Notes under the pieces: generated by a model | What the model was told of the DNA's origin: nothing | What the model saw: only the letters and a program-made list of their open reading frames with translations | Databases searched by the model: none | Part shown: positions 45,458 to 55,506 of the stretch, piece by piece | Numbering within the stretch: position 1 is the first letter of the stretch | Layout: every line of letters starts with the position of its first letter | From: Affinirhizobium lemnae | Lineage (GTDB): Bacteria > Pseudomonadota > Alphaproteobacteria > Rhizobiales > Rhizobiaceae | DNA: 64,000 nt | Reading direction: 5' to 3' | Assembly (NCBI RefSeq): GCF_022968395.1 | Contig: NZ_JALJQZ010000002.1 | Location: 62,001 to 126,000 of the forward strand | Program-made: the position numbers and the translations under genes

Positions 45458-46219
45458 CTACACGTTTTCCAGTTTTGGTTTGATTGAGCGGGATGCCTCA
45501 AAAGCGGGCTTATCGAAGACCAGATCGAGAAAATTCCAGAGCCATGCGCGTAAGGGTGCATCGAAGATCATCCGGCCTTCCAGATGCTCCCGGCCTTGCT
45601 GCGCATTGGGCATGGTGAATCGCGATGCGCCGCGCACCACCCAGCTGTGCATCATGGCCCGTGTCAGTTCTGCGTGGAACTGGACGCCCCAGGCGTTTTC
45701 GCCATAGCGGATGGCCTGATGCGGATAGGCATCGCCCTCTGCCAGAAGCTTGACCCCGCGTGGGACATCGAAACCTTCTCGATGAAAATGGTATACCATG
45801 GATGGCCAGTCCATCAGCAGACGGCCATGCGCTGTGGGGCGGATGGGATACCAGCCGATCTCGGTCATGCCTTCCCGGTCCGGACCAACATGTCCGCCCA
45901 GGTTTTTCACCATCATCTGCGCGCCGAGACAGATGCCGAGATAGGGCTTGTTTTCTTTCAGGGGAACAGAGATCCAGTCGATCTCAGTCTTTACAAAAGG
46001 TTCCGGATCGTTGGCGCTCATCGGGCCGCCGAAGATGACCGCGCCTGCGTGGGCGGCCAAGGTATGAGGCAGCGGATCGCCAAGAACTGGCCGGCGAATG
46101 TCGAGAGTGTAGCCCTTTTCCGTCAGCATCTGGCCGACGCGACCGGGAGAAGAGCGTTCCTGATGCAGAACGACGAGAATGGGTTGCTTTTCAGTTCGAC
46201 GGTCAGGCACCATCAGCAT
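45458..46219 (-). CDS. Class I glutamine amidotransferase-like protein
   Basis: 253 residues from ATG 46219. The triad is visible: Cys97 in YLGICLGAQ, then His182 and Glu184 in VQFHAE. It is a stand-alone domain related to GMP synthase glutaminase and gamma-glutamyl hydrolases; the acceptor is unknown. An upstream in-frame start at 46273 would overlap the TerB gene, so it is less likely. It lies downstream of TerB in the hem cluster direction. Confidence 0.88.
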   Translation of the reverse strand: MLMVPDRRTEKQPILVVLHQERSSPGRVGQMLTEKGYTLDIRRPVLGDPLPHTLAAHAGAVIFGGPMSANDPEPFVKTEIDWISVPLKENKPYLGICLGAQMMVKNLGGHVGPDREGMTEIGWYPIRPTAHGRLLMDWPSMVYHFHREGFDVPRGVKLLAEGDAYPHQAIRYGENAWGVQFHAELTRAMMHSWVVRGASRFTMPNAQQGREHLEGRMIFDAPLRAWLWNFLDLVFDKPAFEASRSIKPKLENV

Positions 46220-46232
46220 GGAATACGAATCC

Positions 46233-46721
46233 TCAATCTCCTCCCGCGTCTCTCCCAACAGTTCTAGCGGCAACCTTCTGCCGCTCCGTTACTCTATCCC
46301 GCGCGGAGACCCCCAGAAGATCGGCAATACGCCAGATCACATGGTCCTCCATCTCGCTGCGCTCGCCATCGGCATAGACCAGATCCCAGAGGGCTCCGAT
46401 CAGTGCGACGCATTCGTCGGGATTTAGATGTCGCTTAAGATCGGAGGTAAAACGATAATAGTCAACCGCTTCCGACCCTGCGGAGCGCCCTGCCTCCATC
46501 AGGCTATCGAGATGCGACTTGTCCAGCTGGTAGCGTTCGCGCAGCATATCTTCCAGGCGCAGTTTCTCCTTGTCTGAAATGGAGCCATCGGCCTCCATCA
46601 CCTGGAAGCAGAGGGCTGCGAAGGCCACACGCGGATCGTCTGGAGAATAGGCATCCTCCGGACGCCCAACCCCGAGTTCCTGAAAAAATTCCTGAATTCG
46701 CTCGAACATCAGCATGGTCAA
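46233..46721 (-). CDS. TerB-family protein
   Basis: 162 residues with the TerB/DjlA-like helical fold: FAALCFQVMEADGSISDKE and GALWDLVYADGERSEMEDH, two acidic metal-binding-type repeats. Family members are tied to tellurite resistance or envelope stress, but solitary ones have no known role. Its ATG overlaps the hemY stop, so it is cotranscribed with the heme genes. Confidence 0.88.
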   Translation of the reverse strand: MTMLMFERIQEFFQELGVGRPEDAYSPDDPRVAFAALCFQVMEADGSISDKEKLRLEDMLRERYQLDKSHLDSLMEAGRSAGSEAVDYYRFTSDLKRHLNPDECVALIGALWDLVYADGERSEMEDHVIWRIADLLGVSARDRVTERQKVAARTVGRDAGGD

Positions 46722-48334
46722 AACAGCCGCAGTCTGGTTGCGCTTGAAGTGGAAGCCGTCTCATCCTTGACGCCCGGGTCATCTGGCGGACGACCGTTGA
46801 ACGGATCCGGCGCCTTTACCTCTTCCACGGGTTGGGTCGAGGGTTTTGAATGGGCGGGACTTGCGGCGGAAGGCTGGATGACCTCCAGTTTGACCGGCTT
46901 TTGTGGTGCTGGCTTGATGGCTGAAGATACCGTCGACGGTTCGGATTCGGGTGTCTGCTCCCCGTTGCTCGATTCAGCAATGACCGGCGGAAGGTTTGCG
47001 ATGGCCGTTTCGGCTGTGACCGTGCCTTCCTCAACCGGGCCTTCGAGTTGTCCGAAGGGACGCTTCCATTCGAACGCATCAAGCCGTCCGGTTACGGGCG
47101 AGACCGGCAGCCAATGATCCGATACAAAACCATCTGCCACCCAGGCCTGGTCGCGCGGGGCGCGAACCGCCTGCGCCATCCAATGGCGAATGCGGCCCTG
47201 ATCACCGGTTTCTGCATCCTCGATATCGGCCAGAAGCAGATAGATGCCTTCTCTCGGATCCATGCGAAGTGCTGCTTGCGCCTTCTCACGGGCAAGTTTG
47301 AAATCCTGTTTGTCCAGCGCGGCTTGCGCCATGATCAGAAGCGATTCCGGGTTGTTGGGTTTGAGCTTCTCCAGCCGCTCGGCGCGCAACATGCGATCCG
47401 CCGCACTGTCGCCGGGACGGGCGCGGAGATAGAGCATGCCCACATCCGGGTGGGGTTGGTGTTTCCAGAGACCCTCAAGGACATTTGCAGCCTTGCGCAG
47501 ATTGTCTTCCCGCAGATAAGCCTTGGCGGCGATAATGCCCGCCGGAACAAGATCCTTCGCGAGCTTCAAAGCAGCATTTGCATCGTCTTTTGCCCCCTTG
47601 GGGTCGCCTTCAAGACGCTCTGTCGCCTGCGCCGTCAGGAGCACGGCCTTCAGACGGTCTGCCCGCTTGCGCTCGATGACATTGGCCACCTTCTGCTGGT
47701 CGAGCAGACGAATGGCCTCCTCCCATCGGGCAGACTGCGAGCGGTATTCGAGGGTCGCCTCAGCGGCCCAGGGCAGATAGGGGGCATTCTCGACGGCTGC
47801 TTCGGCGTATTGCCGCGCCGCCTCGTTGGCGCCCAACCGACGTGCTTCCATGTAAAGGCCGCGCAGGCCCAGTTCCCGCGTCTCGGGATCATCGGCCATT
47901 CGCTCGAACTTCTCACGGGCTTCCTCGTGACGACCCTCGATGAGCGCCGTCTGTGCTTCCAGCAGGTGAATGAGCGGCTCCTGATCCGCCCGCAGCAGGC
48001 CACGGGCGCGAGCGGTCATCTTGCGCGCCAGAAGGGCGTTGCCAGCACCGGCGGCAATGAGGCCGGTCGAGAGCGCCTGATAGCCACGATCCCGCTTACG
48101 GGCGCGGAAGAAGCGGCGCACCGAATGCGGAGAGGTCCAGATGGTCTGGATCAGCCACCAGACGAACATCACCGCGCCGATCAGCGCAACCAGCGCCGTG
48201 GCGGCAACCATGATGCTGGTTTCGATCAACTGGTCCTGCCAGGTGATGGCAATCAGGCCGGGGCGATCTGCCAGCCAGGAAAAGCCCCAACCGAGGGCAA
48301 GAGTAACGATCGCGAAGATAAACAGACGGATCAT
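46718..48334 (-). CDS. hemY: HemY-like TPR membrane protein
   Basis: 538 residues: two N-terminal helices (about 3-22 and 42-62), the HemY_N domain, then TPR-like helical repeats to about residue 400 and a Pro/Ser-rich C-terminal tail. In proteobacteria it sits with hemC/hemD and is implicated in late heme synthesis; no enzymatic activity is shown. Between Mic60 and TerB. Confidence 0.9.
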   Translation of the reverse strand: MIRLFIFAIVTLALGWGFSWLADRPGLIAITWQDQLIETSIMVAATALVALIGAVMFVWWLIQTIWTSPHSVRRFFRARKRDRGYQALSTGLIAAGAGNALLARKMTARARGLLRADQEPLIHLLEAQTALIEGRHEEAREKFERMADDPETRELGLRGLYMEARRLGANEAARQYAEAAVENAPYLPWAAEATLEYRSQSARWEEAIRLLDQQKVANVIERKRADRLKAVLLTAQATERLEGDPKGAKDDANAALKLAKDLVPAGIIAAKAYLREDNLRKAANVLEGLWKHQPHPDVGMLYLRARPGDSAADRMLRAERLEKLKPNNPESLLIMAQAALDKQDFKLAREKAQAALRMDPREGIYLLLADIEDAETGDQGRIRHWMAQAVRAPRDQAWVADGFVSDHWLPVSPVTGRLDAFEWKRPFGQLEGPVEEGTVTAETAIANLPPVIAESSNGEQTPESEPSTVSSAIKPAPQKPVKLEVIQPSAASPAHSKPSTQPVEEVKAPDPFNGRPPDDPGVKDETASTSSATRLRLF

Positions 48335-48345
48335 TCAGATGCTCC

Positions 48346-49713
48346 TCAACCGTTCGAACCACTGGCAGCCATGGCACGTGTCAGCGTGCCGGCAGCGAGT
48401 TCATCCACGTCTATGCGCGCATCGAGTGCCTGCTTGTAGGCTGAGGCTGCCTGCTTCGCTGCATCCGGCAGGCCGTTGAACTCCGCTGCTGCCGCCTTCA
48501 GGTCGCCATTCTTGATGCGCTCCTCCATGCGGGCCACGCGCGCTTCCGGCGTATCGCCGTCGACATCGCCAACCGGACGAACTTTCACCACGCGCATGGC
48601 GCTGGACATCAGGCGCGCTGGTATGCCTTCGTCAGCGGCGGGCTGGTGAATGGCATCGATCATGGCATTTGCAGCGGCAGGAAAGCGACGGACCAGATCG
48701 GCGCGGGTCGGTACACCCTTGTCCGCATAGGCTTGCAGTTTCGAGGCTGCCGGATCGTCGGTTGCCACGCTCGCAAAGGTATCGAGTTCAGCCTTGAACG
48801 AGCCGCCTCTGTCCGTTGCGGCCTTCAGTCCTGCCGCAGCCAGTGCGCGGGCAATGGCCTGCTCCCGGCCCGGCTGGGTGATCCGCTGTTCAAGCGCCTG
48901 CATGCGCTGGCCAAGCTTGGCGCTGTTATCGCCCATGGCGGCACTGGCGGATTTGGCTGCAGCCAGATCTCGCTGCAGGCTTTCCACCTGTTGGGCAAGC
49001 TGCGCATTCCCGCCACCGTTCTTTTCAAGTGCCGCAATGCGCGCGGTCAGATCTGCCGGAGGCTTGGCGGTCTGGAGAGCGGCGACCTGTTGACGCAATT
49101 GGTCGATAGCCGCTGCATCGCCACGCCCTTGCGGGCCGAGACCCGGAATAATGCCCGCATATTGCATGCTTCCGGCAAGCAGAAGCGCAACAAGACCGCC
49201 TGCAATGCCAGCGGCGATCATGGCAGATGTGGAGGGTGATTTTTTCGAGGTCTCGCCTGCGTGATTGGAAGCCAGAGGCGCAGTCGTCGGTGATGCAGGC
49301 GACACCGGCGCTTCAGGCTGTGTTTCCGCGGCCTGGCTGAAGGGCGACGGATTTTGCTCGGCGGAGGGGATGTCCGCAGACTTCAGCGTGTCATTCGACG
49401 TTGCTGGCGCGTCGGCGGAGGAGGCCGGATCGGCGTCTGATCCGAGTTTTGCCGGTTGTGCGTCAGGAGCCGTTGCTTCGCCTGCTGCCGGAGCGCTTTG
49501 TGCAGGCGCATCGTCTGCTGCCGACGTGGTTTGCGTGATGGTGTCGGCGGTCGCATGGTCGGCCACGGGGTCGACCGGTATGCTCGCAGTCGGCTCGTCC
49601 GTGTCGTTGGCGCGCACGGGTTCGGCGATGATGCCCTTGTCCTCGGCCGCCAGATCAAGTGTGACTGGGGTCTTTCCCGAACGGGAGCGGCGGGGCGGCT
49701 TATCCGAAACCAT
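48346..49713 (-). CDS. Mic60/mitofilin-like inner membrane protein
   Basis: 455 residues. Low-complexity Ala/Pro/Ser N-terminus (1-165), one membrane helix (AGIAGGLVALLLAGSMQYA, about 170-188), a coiled coil (about 205-290) and a C-terminal mitofilin-like helical domain (300-450). Alphaproteobacterial Mic60 homologues are encoded beside hemY-hemD-hemC and shape intracytoplasmic or inner membranes; the neighbourhood here fits exactly. Assignment rests on architecture and synteny. Confidence 0.82.
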   Translation of the reverse strand: MVSDKPPRRSRSGKTPVTLDLAAEDKGIIAEPVRANDTDEPTASIPVDPVADHATADTITQTTSAADDAPAQSAPAAGEATAPDAQPAKLGSDADPASSADAPATSNDTLKSADIPSAEQNPSPFSQAAETQPEAPVSPASPTTAPLASNHAGETSKKSPSTSAMIAAGIAGGLVALLLAGSMQYAGIIPGLGPQGRGDAAAIDQLRQQVAALQTAKPPADLTARIAALEKNGGGNAQLAQQVESLQRDLAAAKSASAAMGDNSAKLGQRMQALEQRITQPGREQAIARALAAAGLKAATDRGGSFKAELDTFASVATDDPAASKLQAYADKGVPTRADLVRRFPAAANAMIDAIHQPAADEGIPARLMSSAMRVVKVRPVGDVDGDTPEARVARMEERIKNGDLKAAAAEFNGLPDAAKQAASAYKQALDARIDVDELAAGTLTRAMAASGSNG

Positions 49714-49801
49714 GGCAACCTCTTCTAGAACTGTTCCAGCTCAAAACTAGTCAGCCGGATGGATGATGGAAAGGGGCTCGAGGGATTTTGGTTCCGGTTG
49801 T

Positions 49802-50500
49802 TCAAGAAAGGAGAGCCAACAGCGCCTCTTCCGTTGGTTGGCTGGCAACCGAAACCTTCATTTTCGTCGCTTCGCCAAGGCTGCGGGCAACTTTACGGCT
49901 GAGGCATATTGCGCGGCAGTTTTGCCAGAAGTCAGGATTATCCCTAACCAATGGTTGCTCCATGAACAGCCGCGCTGCTTCGCTGGAATATAGAAGCACC
50001 GCATCGGGGGCTGTTTCCAGCACTTGCTCCTCAGAACGTGTCCAGACACGCGGTAGCATCTCATAGCAGACGGTGGTGGAGAAGCGGATGCCCGCAGTGG
50101 TGAGGCCCTGTTCAAGATCCGGTGAACGCGGATGCCCTGCCAGATAGAGAAGATCCTGACGGTTGAGGTCAATCAGCAGACGGGCAAGGCCTTCGCCGGT
50201 GCCATATGCCACCGTGACGGTGCGAAATCCGGCGTGACGCACCTCCTCTGCCGTTGCAGAGCCGACCGCAAACACCGGAACGCCGAGATATGCGGAAAGG
50301 TCGAGTTTGGAAATCGCCCGTACCGCTTCAGCGCTGGTGACGACCAGCGCAGAATAGGGGCGGGCGAGCGCTTTTCCTGCGTCTTCAGGCAGATGATGCG
50401 GGCGTGTGAGCGGCAGGATGAGAGGTTGATGACCAAGCTTGTGCAGTCTCTCTGCCGTGCGTTCAGCACTCTGCCGTGGTCGGGTCACCAATACCCGCAT
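49802..50500 (-). CDS. hemD: Uroporphyrinogen-III synthase
   Basis: 232 residues. The sequence family is poorly conserved, but the start MRVLVTRPRQSAERTAE, the centre FAVGSATAEEVRHAG and the late IAICLSRKVA-like strand fit HemD. It closes hydroxymethylbilane to uroporphyrinogen III. It begins six bases after hemC, which confirms the call. Confidence 0.92.
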   Translation of the reverse strand: MRVLVTRPRQSAERTAERLHKLGHQPLILPLTRPHHLPEDAGKALARPYSALVVTSAEAVRAISKLDLSAYLGVPVFAVGSATAEEVRHAGFRTVTVAYGTGEGLARLLIDLNRQDLLYLAGHPRSPDLEQGLTTAGIRFSTTVCYEMLPRVWTRSEEQVLETAPDAVLLYSSEAARLFMEQPLVRDNPDFWQNCRAICLSRKVARSLGEATKMKVSVASQPTEEALLALLS

Positions 50501-50506
50501 ATCGGA

Positions 50507-51436
50507 CTATACCCAGCCTTCGAAGAAACCGGTGCCAGCCGCTTCGCGTACCGTCGTTCCGGCCTTGACGCCGATGGTGCCCGCATCGATGCGCGGACCT
50601 TCCATCTGAACAGCGTGCTCTTTCGTGCCATCCGGTGTCAGGATCAGGCCGGAGAACTTCAGGTTATCGCCATCGCAAATCGCATAGCCGGCGATGGGTG
50701 TGCGGCAGGAGCCATCCAGTGCGGCAAGAAAGGCACGTTCGCAGGAAACGGCATCCCAGGTGGGGCGATGATTGATGGCATCGAGCAGTTCCAGCACACG
50801 CCGGTCGCCGATGCGGCTTTCGATGCAAATCGCGCCTTGCGCCGGTGCTGGCGGAAATTCGGCCGGGTTCATCAATTCGGTGGCAACATCCGGCATGGAC
50901 AGACGATTCAATCCGGCGAGTGCCAGAAGCGTCGCATCCACCTGACCTTCCTCCAGCTTGCGCAGACGCGTTTCCACCAGGCCGCGGAAGACGATGACCG
51001 AGATATCCGGACGGCGGCGGCGAATTAGGGCCTGACGGCGCAGCGACGAGGAGCCGATGGTTGCACCTTCTGGCAGTTCCATCAGCGTCGGTGCCGTGCG
51101 ACCGATGAAGGCATCGCGAAAATCCTCGCGCGGCAGATAGGCCGAGATCTCAAGCCCGGGAGGCAGGAGAGTTGGCATATCCTTGGAGGAATGCACGGCA
51201 AAATCCAGCTCTCCGGTCAGGAGTTGTGCCTCCAGTTCCTCGGTGAACAGACCTTTGCCGCCGACTTCCGCCAGCGACCGGTCGGTGATGCGGTCACCCT
51301 TGGTGGAGAGAACGACGATCTCAAACATCTCTTCCGGCAGGTTGTGCGCAGCCATCAGGCGGGCGCGCGTTTCGGAAGCCTGTGCAAGTGCCAGCGGGCT
51401 GCCGCGGGTGCCAATGCGGAAAGGTTTTGTTTGCAT
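50507..51436 (-). CDS. hemC: Porphobilinogen deaminase
   Basis: 309 residues. Catalytic Asp86 in HSSKDMPT and cofactor-binding Cys244 in LDGSCRTP. It polymerises four porphobilinogens to hydroxymethylbilane. First gene of the hemC-hemD-Mic60-hemY-TerB cluster, 81 bases from the divergent tsaD start. Confidence 0.97.
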   Translation of the reverse strand: MQTKPFRIGTRGSPLALAQASETRARLMAAHNLPEEMFEIVVLSTKGDRITDRSLAEVGGKGLFTEELEAQLLTGELDFAVHSSKDMPTLLPPGLEISAYLPREDFRDAFIGRTAPTLMELPEGATIGSSSLRRQALIRRRRPDISVIVFRGLVETRLRKLEEGQVDATLLALAGLNRLSMPDVATELMNPAEFPPAPAQGAICIESRIGDRRVLELLDAINHRPTWDAVSCERAFLAALDGSCRTPIAGYAICDGDNLKFSGLILTPDGTKEHAVQMEGPRIDAGTIGVKAGTTVREAAGTGFFEGWV

Positions 51437-51517
51437 CTGTCGTCATCCATTGTTACGCGATAGCTTCGTAAACAGGTTTCGCCCGCATCGCAATTCATCC
51501 AAAGACGTCTGGCCTTT

Positions 51518-52612
51518 ATGATACGCCCTCTTCGCATTCTCGGCATCGAAACAAGCTGCGATGAGACAGCTGCTTCCATTGTGGTGCGCCATGCGGATGG
51601 GCGCGGCGAGATTATCTCCGATGTCGTTTTGTCGCAGCTGGAAGAGCACAGCGCTTTCGGAGGCGTGGTGCCTGAAATCGCGGCGCGTGCCCACGTCGAG
51701 GCTCTTGATGGCCTGATCGAGGAAGCTCTCTCCCGCGCGGGTATCAAACTGTCAGATGTCGATGCGGTTGCAGCGACGGCCGGTCCTGGCCTTATCGGCG
51801 GACTTCTGGTGGGGCTGATGACCGGCAAAGCTATTGCCATGTCAGCCAACAAGCCACTCTATGCGGTCAACCATCTGGAAGGCCACGCGTTGACGGCACG
51901 TTTGACGGATGGTCTCGGTTTTCCCTATCTGATGCTGCTCGTCTCCGGCGGTCACACCCAGCTGGTGCTGGTGAAGGGCGTTGGCGATTACGAGCGCTGG
52001 GGTACGACGATCGATGACGCGCTCGGCGAGGCCTTCGACAAGACGGCCAAGCTTCTTGGGCTTCCCTATCCCGGCGGTCCGGCAGTGGAGAAAGCAGCAC
52101 GCAACGGCGATGCCACGCGATTTGATTTTCCACGCCCGCTCGTCGGAGAAGCGCGGCTCGATTTCTCGTTTTCAGGTCTGAAGACGGCGGTGCGGCAGGC
52201 GGCGACCGCCATCCAGCCGCTGACGGAGCAGGATATCGCCGATATCTGTGCCTCTTTCCAACGCGCCATCTCACGAACCTTGAAGGACCGTATCGGACGT
52301 GGGCTTGCGCGCTTTCGCGAGCGTTTTCCCACGCTTTCCGAGCCTTCGCTTGTGGTGGCGGGCGGCGTGGCGGCCAATCAGGTTATCCGGTCCACGCTGC
52401 AGGATCTGTGCAACGAGCATCGCTTTGCCTTCATCGCGCCGCCATTGAACCTGTGTACAGACAATGCCGCCATGATTGCTTGGGCCGGGCTGGAGCGTAT
52501 GGCGGCGGGTCTTCCCGCCGATCCGATTTCTGTTGCTCCGCGCTCTCGCTGGCCACTCGACAATGAAGCGGCCGCCCTTATCGGGTCCGGCAAGCGGGGA
52601 GCAAAGGCATGA
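51518..52612 (+). CDS. tsaD: tRNA N6-adenosine threonylcarbamoyltransferase TsaD
   Basis: 364 residues, ASKHA fold with metal ligands His119 and His123 (NHLEGH) and the start [12 protein letters not shown]. It transfers threonylcarbamoyl to tRNA A37, producing the substrate of MtaB, also encoded in this window. Its TGA overlaps the gpsA ATG. Confidence 0.97.
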   Translation: MIRPLRILGIETSCDETAASIVVRHADGRGEIISDVVLSQLEEHSAFGGVVPEIAARAHVEALDGLIEEALSRAGIKLSDVDAVAATAGPGLIGGLLVGLMTGKAIAMSANKPLYAVNHLEGHALTARLTDGLGFPYLMLLVSGGHTQLVLVKGVGDYERWGTTIDDALGEAFDKTAKLLGLPYPGGPAVEKAARNGDATRFDFPRPLVGEARLDFSFSGLKTAVRQAATAIQPLTEQDIADICASFQRAISRTLKDRIGRGLARFRERFPTLSEPSLVVAGGVAANQVIRSTLQDLCNEHRFAFIAPPLNLCTDNAAMIAWAGLERMAAGLPADPISVAPRSRWPLDNEAAALIGSGKRGAKA

Positions 52613-53598
52613 GCGAACGGGAAAACATTGTCGTCGTCGGAGCAGGCAGCTTCGGAACGGCGCTGGCAACGGTTGTGGCGCTGGAAGGCCGCGTGCCGGT
52701 GACGTTGATCGGACGGGATCCATCCCTGATGGCGGATCTGCGCAATGATCGGGTCCACAATTCAGCGCTTCCCGGCGTGCCGCTGCCGGATAATCTTGTC
52801 TTTTCCGCTGAGCCCGATGCGCTGGAAGAGGCAAGCATCGTGCTGTTTGCCATGCCCTCCCAGGCGCATGCGGATGCGGCACGCCACTATGGGCCCTATA
52901 TCCGGTCCGAGACCGTCATCGTTTCGTGCGCCAAGGGGATCGAGCGTTCTTCGGGGCGTTTGCTGACGGAGGTGCTGGGTCATGAATTGCCGCATCACTC
53001 GGCTGCCGTTCTCTCCGGTCCAGGCTTTGCGGCGGATATTGCCCGCGGTCTGCCGACTGCAATGGCCGTCGCTGCTGCCGATCCGGCGCTGGCGGAGCGA
53101 TTGGCACGCGTGATTTCCGGTCGCACCTTCCGTCTTTATGCGTCAGCCGATCCGATTGGTGTGCAATTGGGTGGAGCGCTGAAGAACGTGCTGGCGATTG
53201 CCTGCGGCATTGCAGAGGGGGCGGGTCTGGGTGAATCGGCACGAGCCGCGCTCATCTCGCGTGGGCTTGCGGAAATGTCACGCCTTGCGGAAGCGCTTGG
53301 CGGTCGGGGAGAGACGATCCGCGGGCTTTCCGGTCTGGGCGATCTGGTGCTGACCGGCACCAGCCATCAATCGCGCAACCTGCGCTTCGGCATTTCGCTG
53401 GGGCAGGGGCATCCGGCGGATATGGCTGGCGGTGCGCTGGTGGAAGGTGCGTTTACCGCCGCGATTGCCTCGGATCTTGCCTCGCGCCATCACGTCGAGC
53501 TTCCAATCACCGATGCAGTTGCCGCCATCATCGAGGGCAGGCTGGATGTCACCACTGCGCTGGAGCGGCTGATGAGCCGCCCCATTACAACCGAATGA
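52609..53598 (+). CDS. gpsA: Glycerol-3-phosphate dehydrogenase [NAD(P)+]
   Basis: 329 residues. Dinucleotide fold GAGSFGTA (11-18); [18 protein letters not shown] and [15 protein letters not shown] (with the catalytic Lys) follow. It makes sn-glycerol-3-phosphate for phospholipids. Coupled to tsaD and followed 24 bases later by the YciI gene. Confidence 0.97.
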   Translation: MSERENIVVVGAGSFGTALATVVALEGRVPVTLIGRDPSLMADLRNDRVHNSALPGVPLPDNLVFSAEPDALEEASIVLFAMPSQAHADAARHYGPYIRSETVIVSCAKGIERSSGRLLTEVLGHELPHHSAAVLSGPGFAADIARGLPTAMAVAAADPALAERLARVISGRTFRLYASADPIGVQLGGALKNVLAIACGIAEGAGLGESARAALISRGLAEMSRLAEALGGRGETIRGLSGLGDLVLTGTSHQSRNLRFGISLGQGHPADMAGGALVEGAFTAAIASDLASRHHVELPITDAVAAIIEGRLDVTTALERLMSRPITTE

Positions 53599-53622
53599 TT
53601 TTTCGACAGGAGAGCATGAACC

Positions 53623-53919
53623 ATGGCGCTTTTCGCCTTTCTCTGCACCGATAAACCCGGCCACCTGAATGTGCGCATGGAGACGCGTCCGGCGCATCTC
53701 GATCACCTCAATGCGCTGAATGACAAGGGCATCCTGAAGATCGCCGGTCCGTTTCTGGATGCTGAAGGCAAGCCGAATGGCAGCCTGATCATTGTCGAAA
53801 CGGAGACGCTTGAAGAGGCGCAGGCGCTTGCTGATGCCGATCCTTATGCCAAGGCTGGGTTGTTTTCCTCTGTCGAGGTGAAGCCCTATAACTGGGTCTT
53901 CAACAAGCCGGGAGCGTAA
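53623..53919 (+). CDS. YciI family protein
   Basis: 98 residues, ferredoxin-like dimer family. R-x-x-H-L (RPAHLDHL) and the C-terminal DPYAKAGLFSSVEVKPYNWV are diagnostic. Possible small-molecule enzyme of unknown substrate. AGGAGAGC precedes the ATG; it is in the tsaD-gpsA operon. Confidence 0.92.
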   Translation: MALFAFLCTDKPGHLNVRMETRPAHLDHLNALNDKGILKIAGPFLDAEGKPNGSLIIVETETLEEAQALADADPYAKAGLFSSVEVKPYNWVFNKPGA

Positions 53920-53924
53920 GCGGC

Positions 53925-54368
53925 ATGGCTTACTGGCTGTACAAGTCCGAACCCTTCAAGTGGTCCTGGGAGATGCAGAAGGCCAAGGGCGCAGAAGGCG
54001 AAGAATGGACCGGCGTTCGCAACTATCTGGCGCGCAACAATATGCGGGCCATGAAGATTGGTGACAAAGGCTTCTTCTATCACTCGAACGAAGGGCTGGA
54101 AGTCGTCGGCATAACCGAGGTCTGCGCGCTTTCTCATCCGGATTCGACTGCCGAGGGCGATCTGCGCTGGGACTGCGTGGATATACGCGCCGTCTGCGAT
54201 ATGCCGAAGCCCGTCTCGCTCAAGGATATCAAGGCGAACCCGAAGCTCGCCAAGATGTCTCTCGTCACGTCCATGCGGCTCTCCGTGCAGCCCGTGACGG
54301 AAGAGGAGTGGTTCGAGGTTTGCCGGATGGGCGGGCTCGATAATCCGCCGCTTTCTCCTTCTGAATAG
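53925..54368 (+). CDS. EVE domain-containing protein
   Basis: 147 residues. EVE (PUA-like) fold with MAYWLYKSEPFKWSW, GVRNYLARNNMRAMKIGDKGFFYHS and the closing SLVTSMRLSVQPV. EVE domains bind modified bases in DNA or RNA. Six bases behind the YciI gene, so same operon. Confidence 0.92.
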   Translation: MAYWLYKSEPFKWSWEMQKAKGAEGEEWTGVRNYLARNNMRAMKIGDKGFFYHSNEGLEVVGITEVCALSHPDSTAEGDLRWDCVDIRAVCDMPKPVSLKDIKANPKLAKMSLVTSMRLSVQPVTEEEWFEVCRMGGLDNPPLSPSE

Positions 54369-54435
54369 GTGACGCCTGAAAACCGACCCGGTTGAGTTCA
54401 TCCTTGCCAATACCAGCCTGACGGCGCCGCCGCAT

Positions 54436-55029
54436 GTGCCGGAGATACGCCTGCATCTTGCCGATGAAGCGCATGATCTATGGCTGAAAACAGAGGATGA
54501 GCTGCAGCAGATAGGTCTGCAGCCGCCGTTCTGGGCCTTTGCCTGGGCGGGAGGGCAGGGGCTCGCGCGGCATGTGCTCAATCATCCGGACTGTGTGTCG
54601 GGCAAGTCTGTTCTCGATTTTGCGTCGGGTTCGGGGCTGGTGGGAATAGCGGCGGCCATGGCGGGAGCAAGATCCGTACTCGCTGTCGATATCGACCCTT
54701 GGGCGAAAAGTGCAATCGCGCTGAACGCTGAGGTCAATGGCGTCGAGCTTGATTTTTCCGCTGAAGATCTGGTGGGACACCCGATCGATCAGGATGTCGT
54801 GCTTGCCGGAGACGTTTTCTATGATCGCGAATTTGCGGCGCGCATAACCGTCTGGTTCGATGACCTTCTGGCGCAGGGAAAGGATATCATCGTCGGCGAT
54901 CCCGGTCGCTACTACCTCCCCAAGCGGCGACTGGAGGCGCTCGGCACCTATGAGGTGCCGGTTACGCGGGCGCTGGAAGACAGCGAGATCAAGCGGACGA
55001 CGGTATGGCGATTTCTGCCTTCCGAATGA
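54436..55029 (+). CDS. Class I SAM-dependent methyltransferase with disrupted start
   Basis: 197 residues if GTG 54436 is used. It is related to ETFB/nicotinamide N-methyltransferase-like proteins, with SAM motif DFASGSGLVGIAAAMAG near 60-75. The conserved-looking N-terminus DPVEFILANTSLTAPPHV is encoded upstream in the same frame (from about 54379), but no ATG, GTG or TTG opens it. A GTG at 54369 is one base out of phase: five instead of four A at 54379-54382 would give MTPEKTDPVEF. Either a deletion, a read error or transcript slippage. Confidence 0.8.
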   Translation: MPEIRLHLADEAHDLWLKTEDELQQIGLQPPFWAFAWAGGQGLARHVLNHPDCVSGKSVLDFASGSGLVGIAAAMAGARSVLAVDIDPWAKSAIALNAEVNGVELDFSAEDLVGHPIDQDVVLAGDVFYDREFAARITVWFDDLLAQGKDIIVGDPGRYYLPKRRLEALGTYEVPVTRALEDSEIKRTTVWRFLPSE

Positions 55030-55506
55030 TTACGGCGAGCCGCGCACCACGCAGACCCCATGTTCCATGGCGCAGGCCGATTTCCCGTTTGTTTTGCCCG
55101 TCGGGGACACAGTGATGATCTTGGCGCCGGGGCCAACATTGGATGCGCTCCCATTCCCGATGCCATCTGCAAAGAAGTAGATGCCGTTTCCGCGGAAGCG
55201 AACGGCGCTCAGCCCGCCTGCGAATGTGCCGAGGCCGCGGACGTAGGAAGGCAGACCGTTGCCGCCCACGATGTCACGCCGCTGATGGCCGGATTGATAA
55301 TGATAGGTATTCTGAGCGCTGAAGCGATATTCGTTTCGCGGTGAACGGTGGTTTGTCCAGCTTCCGTGACGATCAGACGAACCAGACTGTTTTGCGAGGG
55401 TGTTGGGTGAAGATCCCCAGACCGTATCTGCCCGCGCACTCGCCAGCGGCGCTGTCAGGCAGATTGCGACAATAAGCGCATGCTTTATCAGTCCAGCCAT
55501 CATGGC
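55030..55506 (-). CDS. Hypothetical secreted protein
   Basis: 158 residues from ATG 55506 (GAGAGGA upstream). Signal peptide cleaved near SARA-DT (about residue 26). The mature part is Gly/Ser/Asn rich with a C-terminal Cys pair (SACAMEHGVCVV). Not recognised. It is convergent with the methyltransferase gene. Confidence 0.7.
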   Translation of the reverse strand, partial: AMMAGLIKHALIVAICLTAPLASARADTVWGSSPNTLAKQSGSSDRHGSWTNHRSPRNEYRFSAQNTYHYQSGHQRRDIVGGNGLPSYVRGLGTFAGGLSAVRFRGNGIYFFADGIGNGSASNVGPGAKIITVSPTGKTNGKSACAMEHGVCVVRGSP

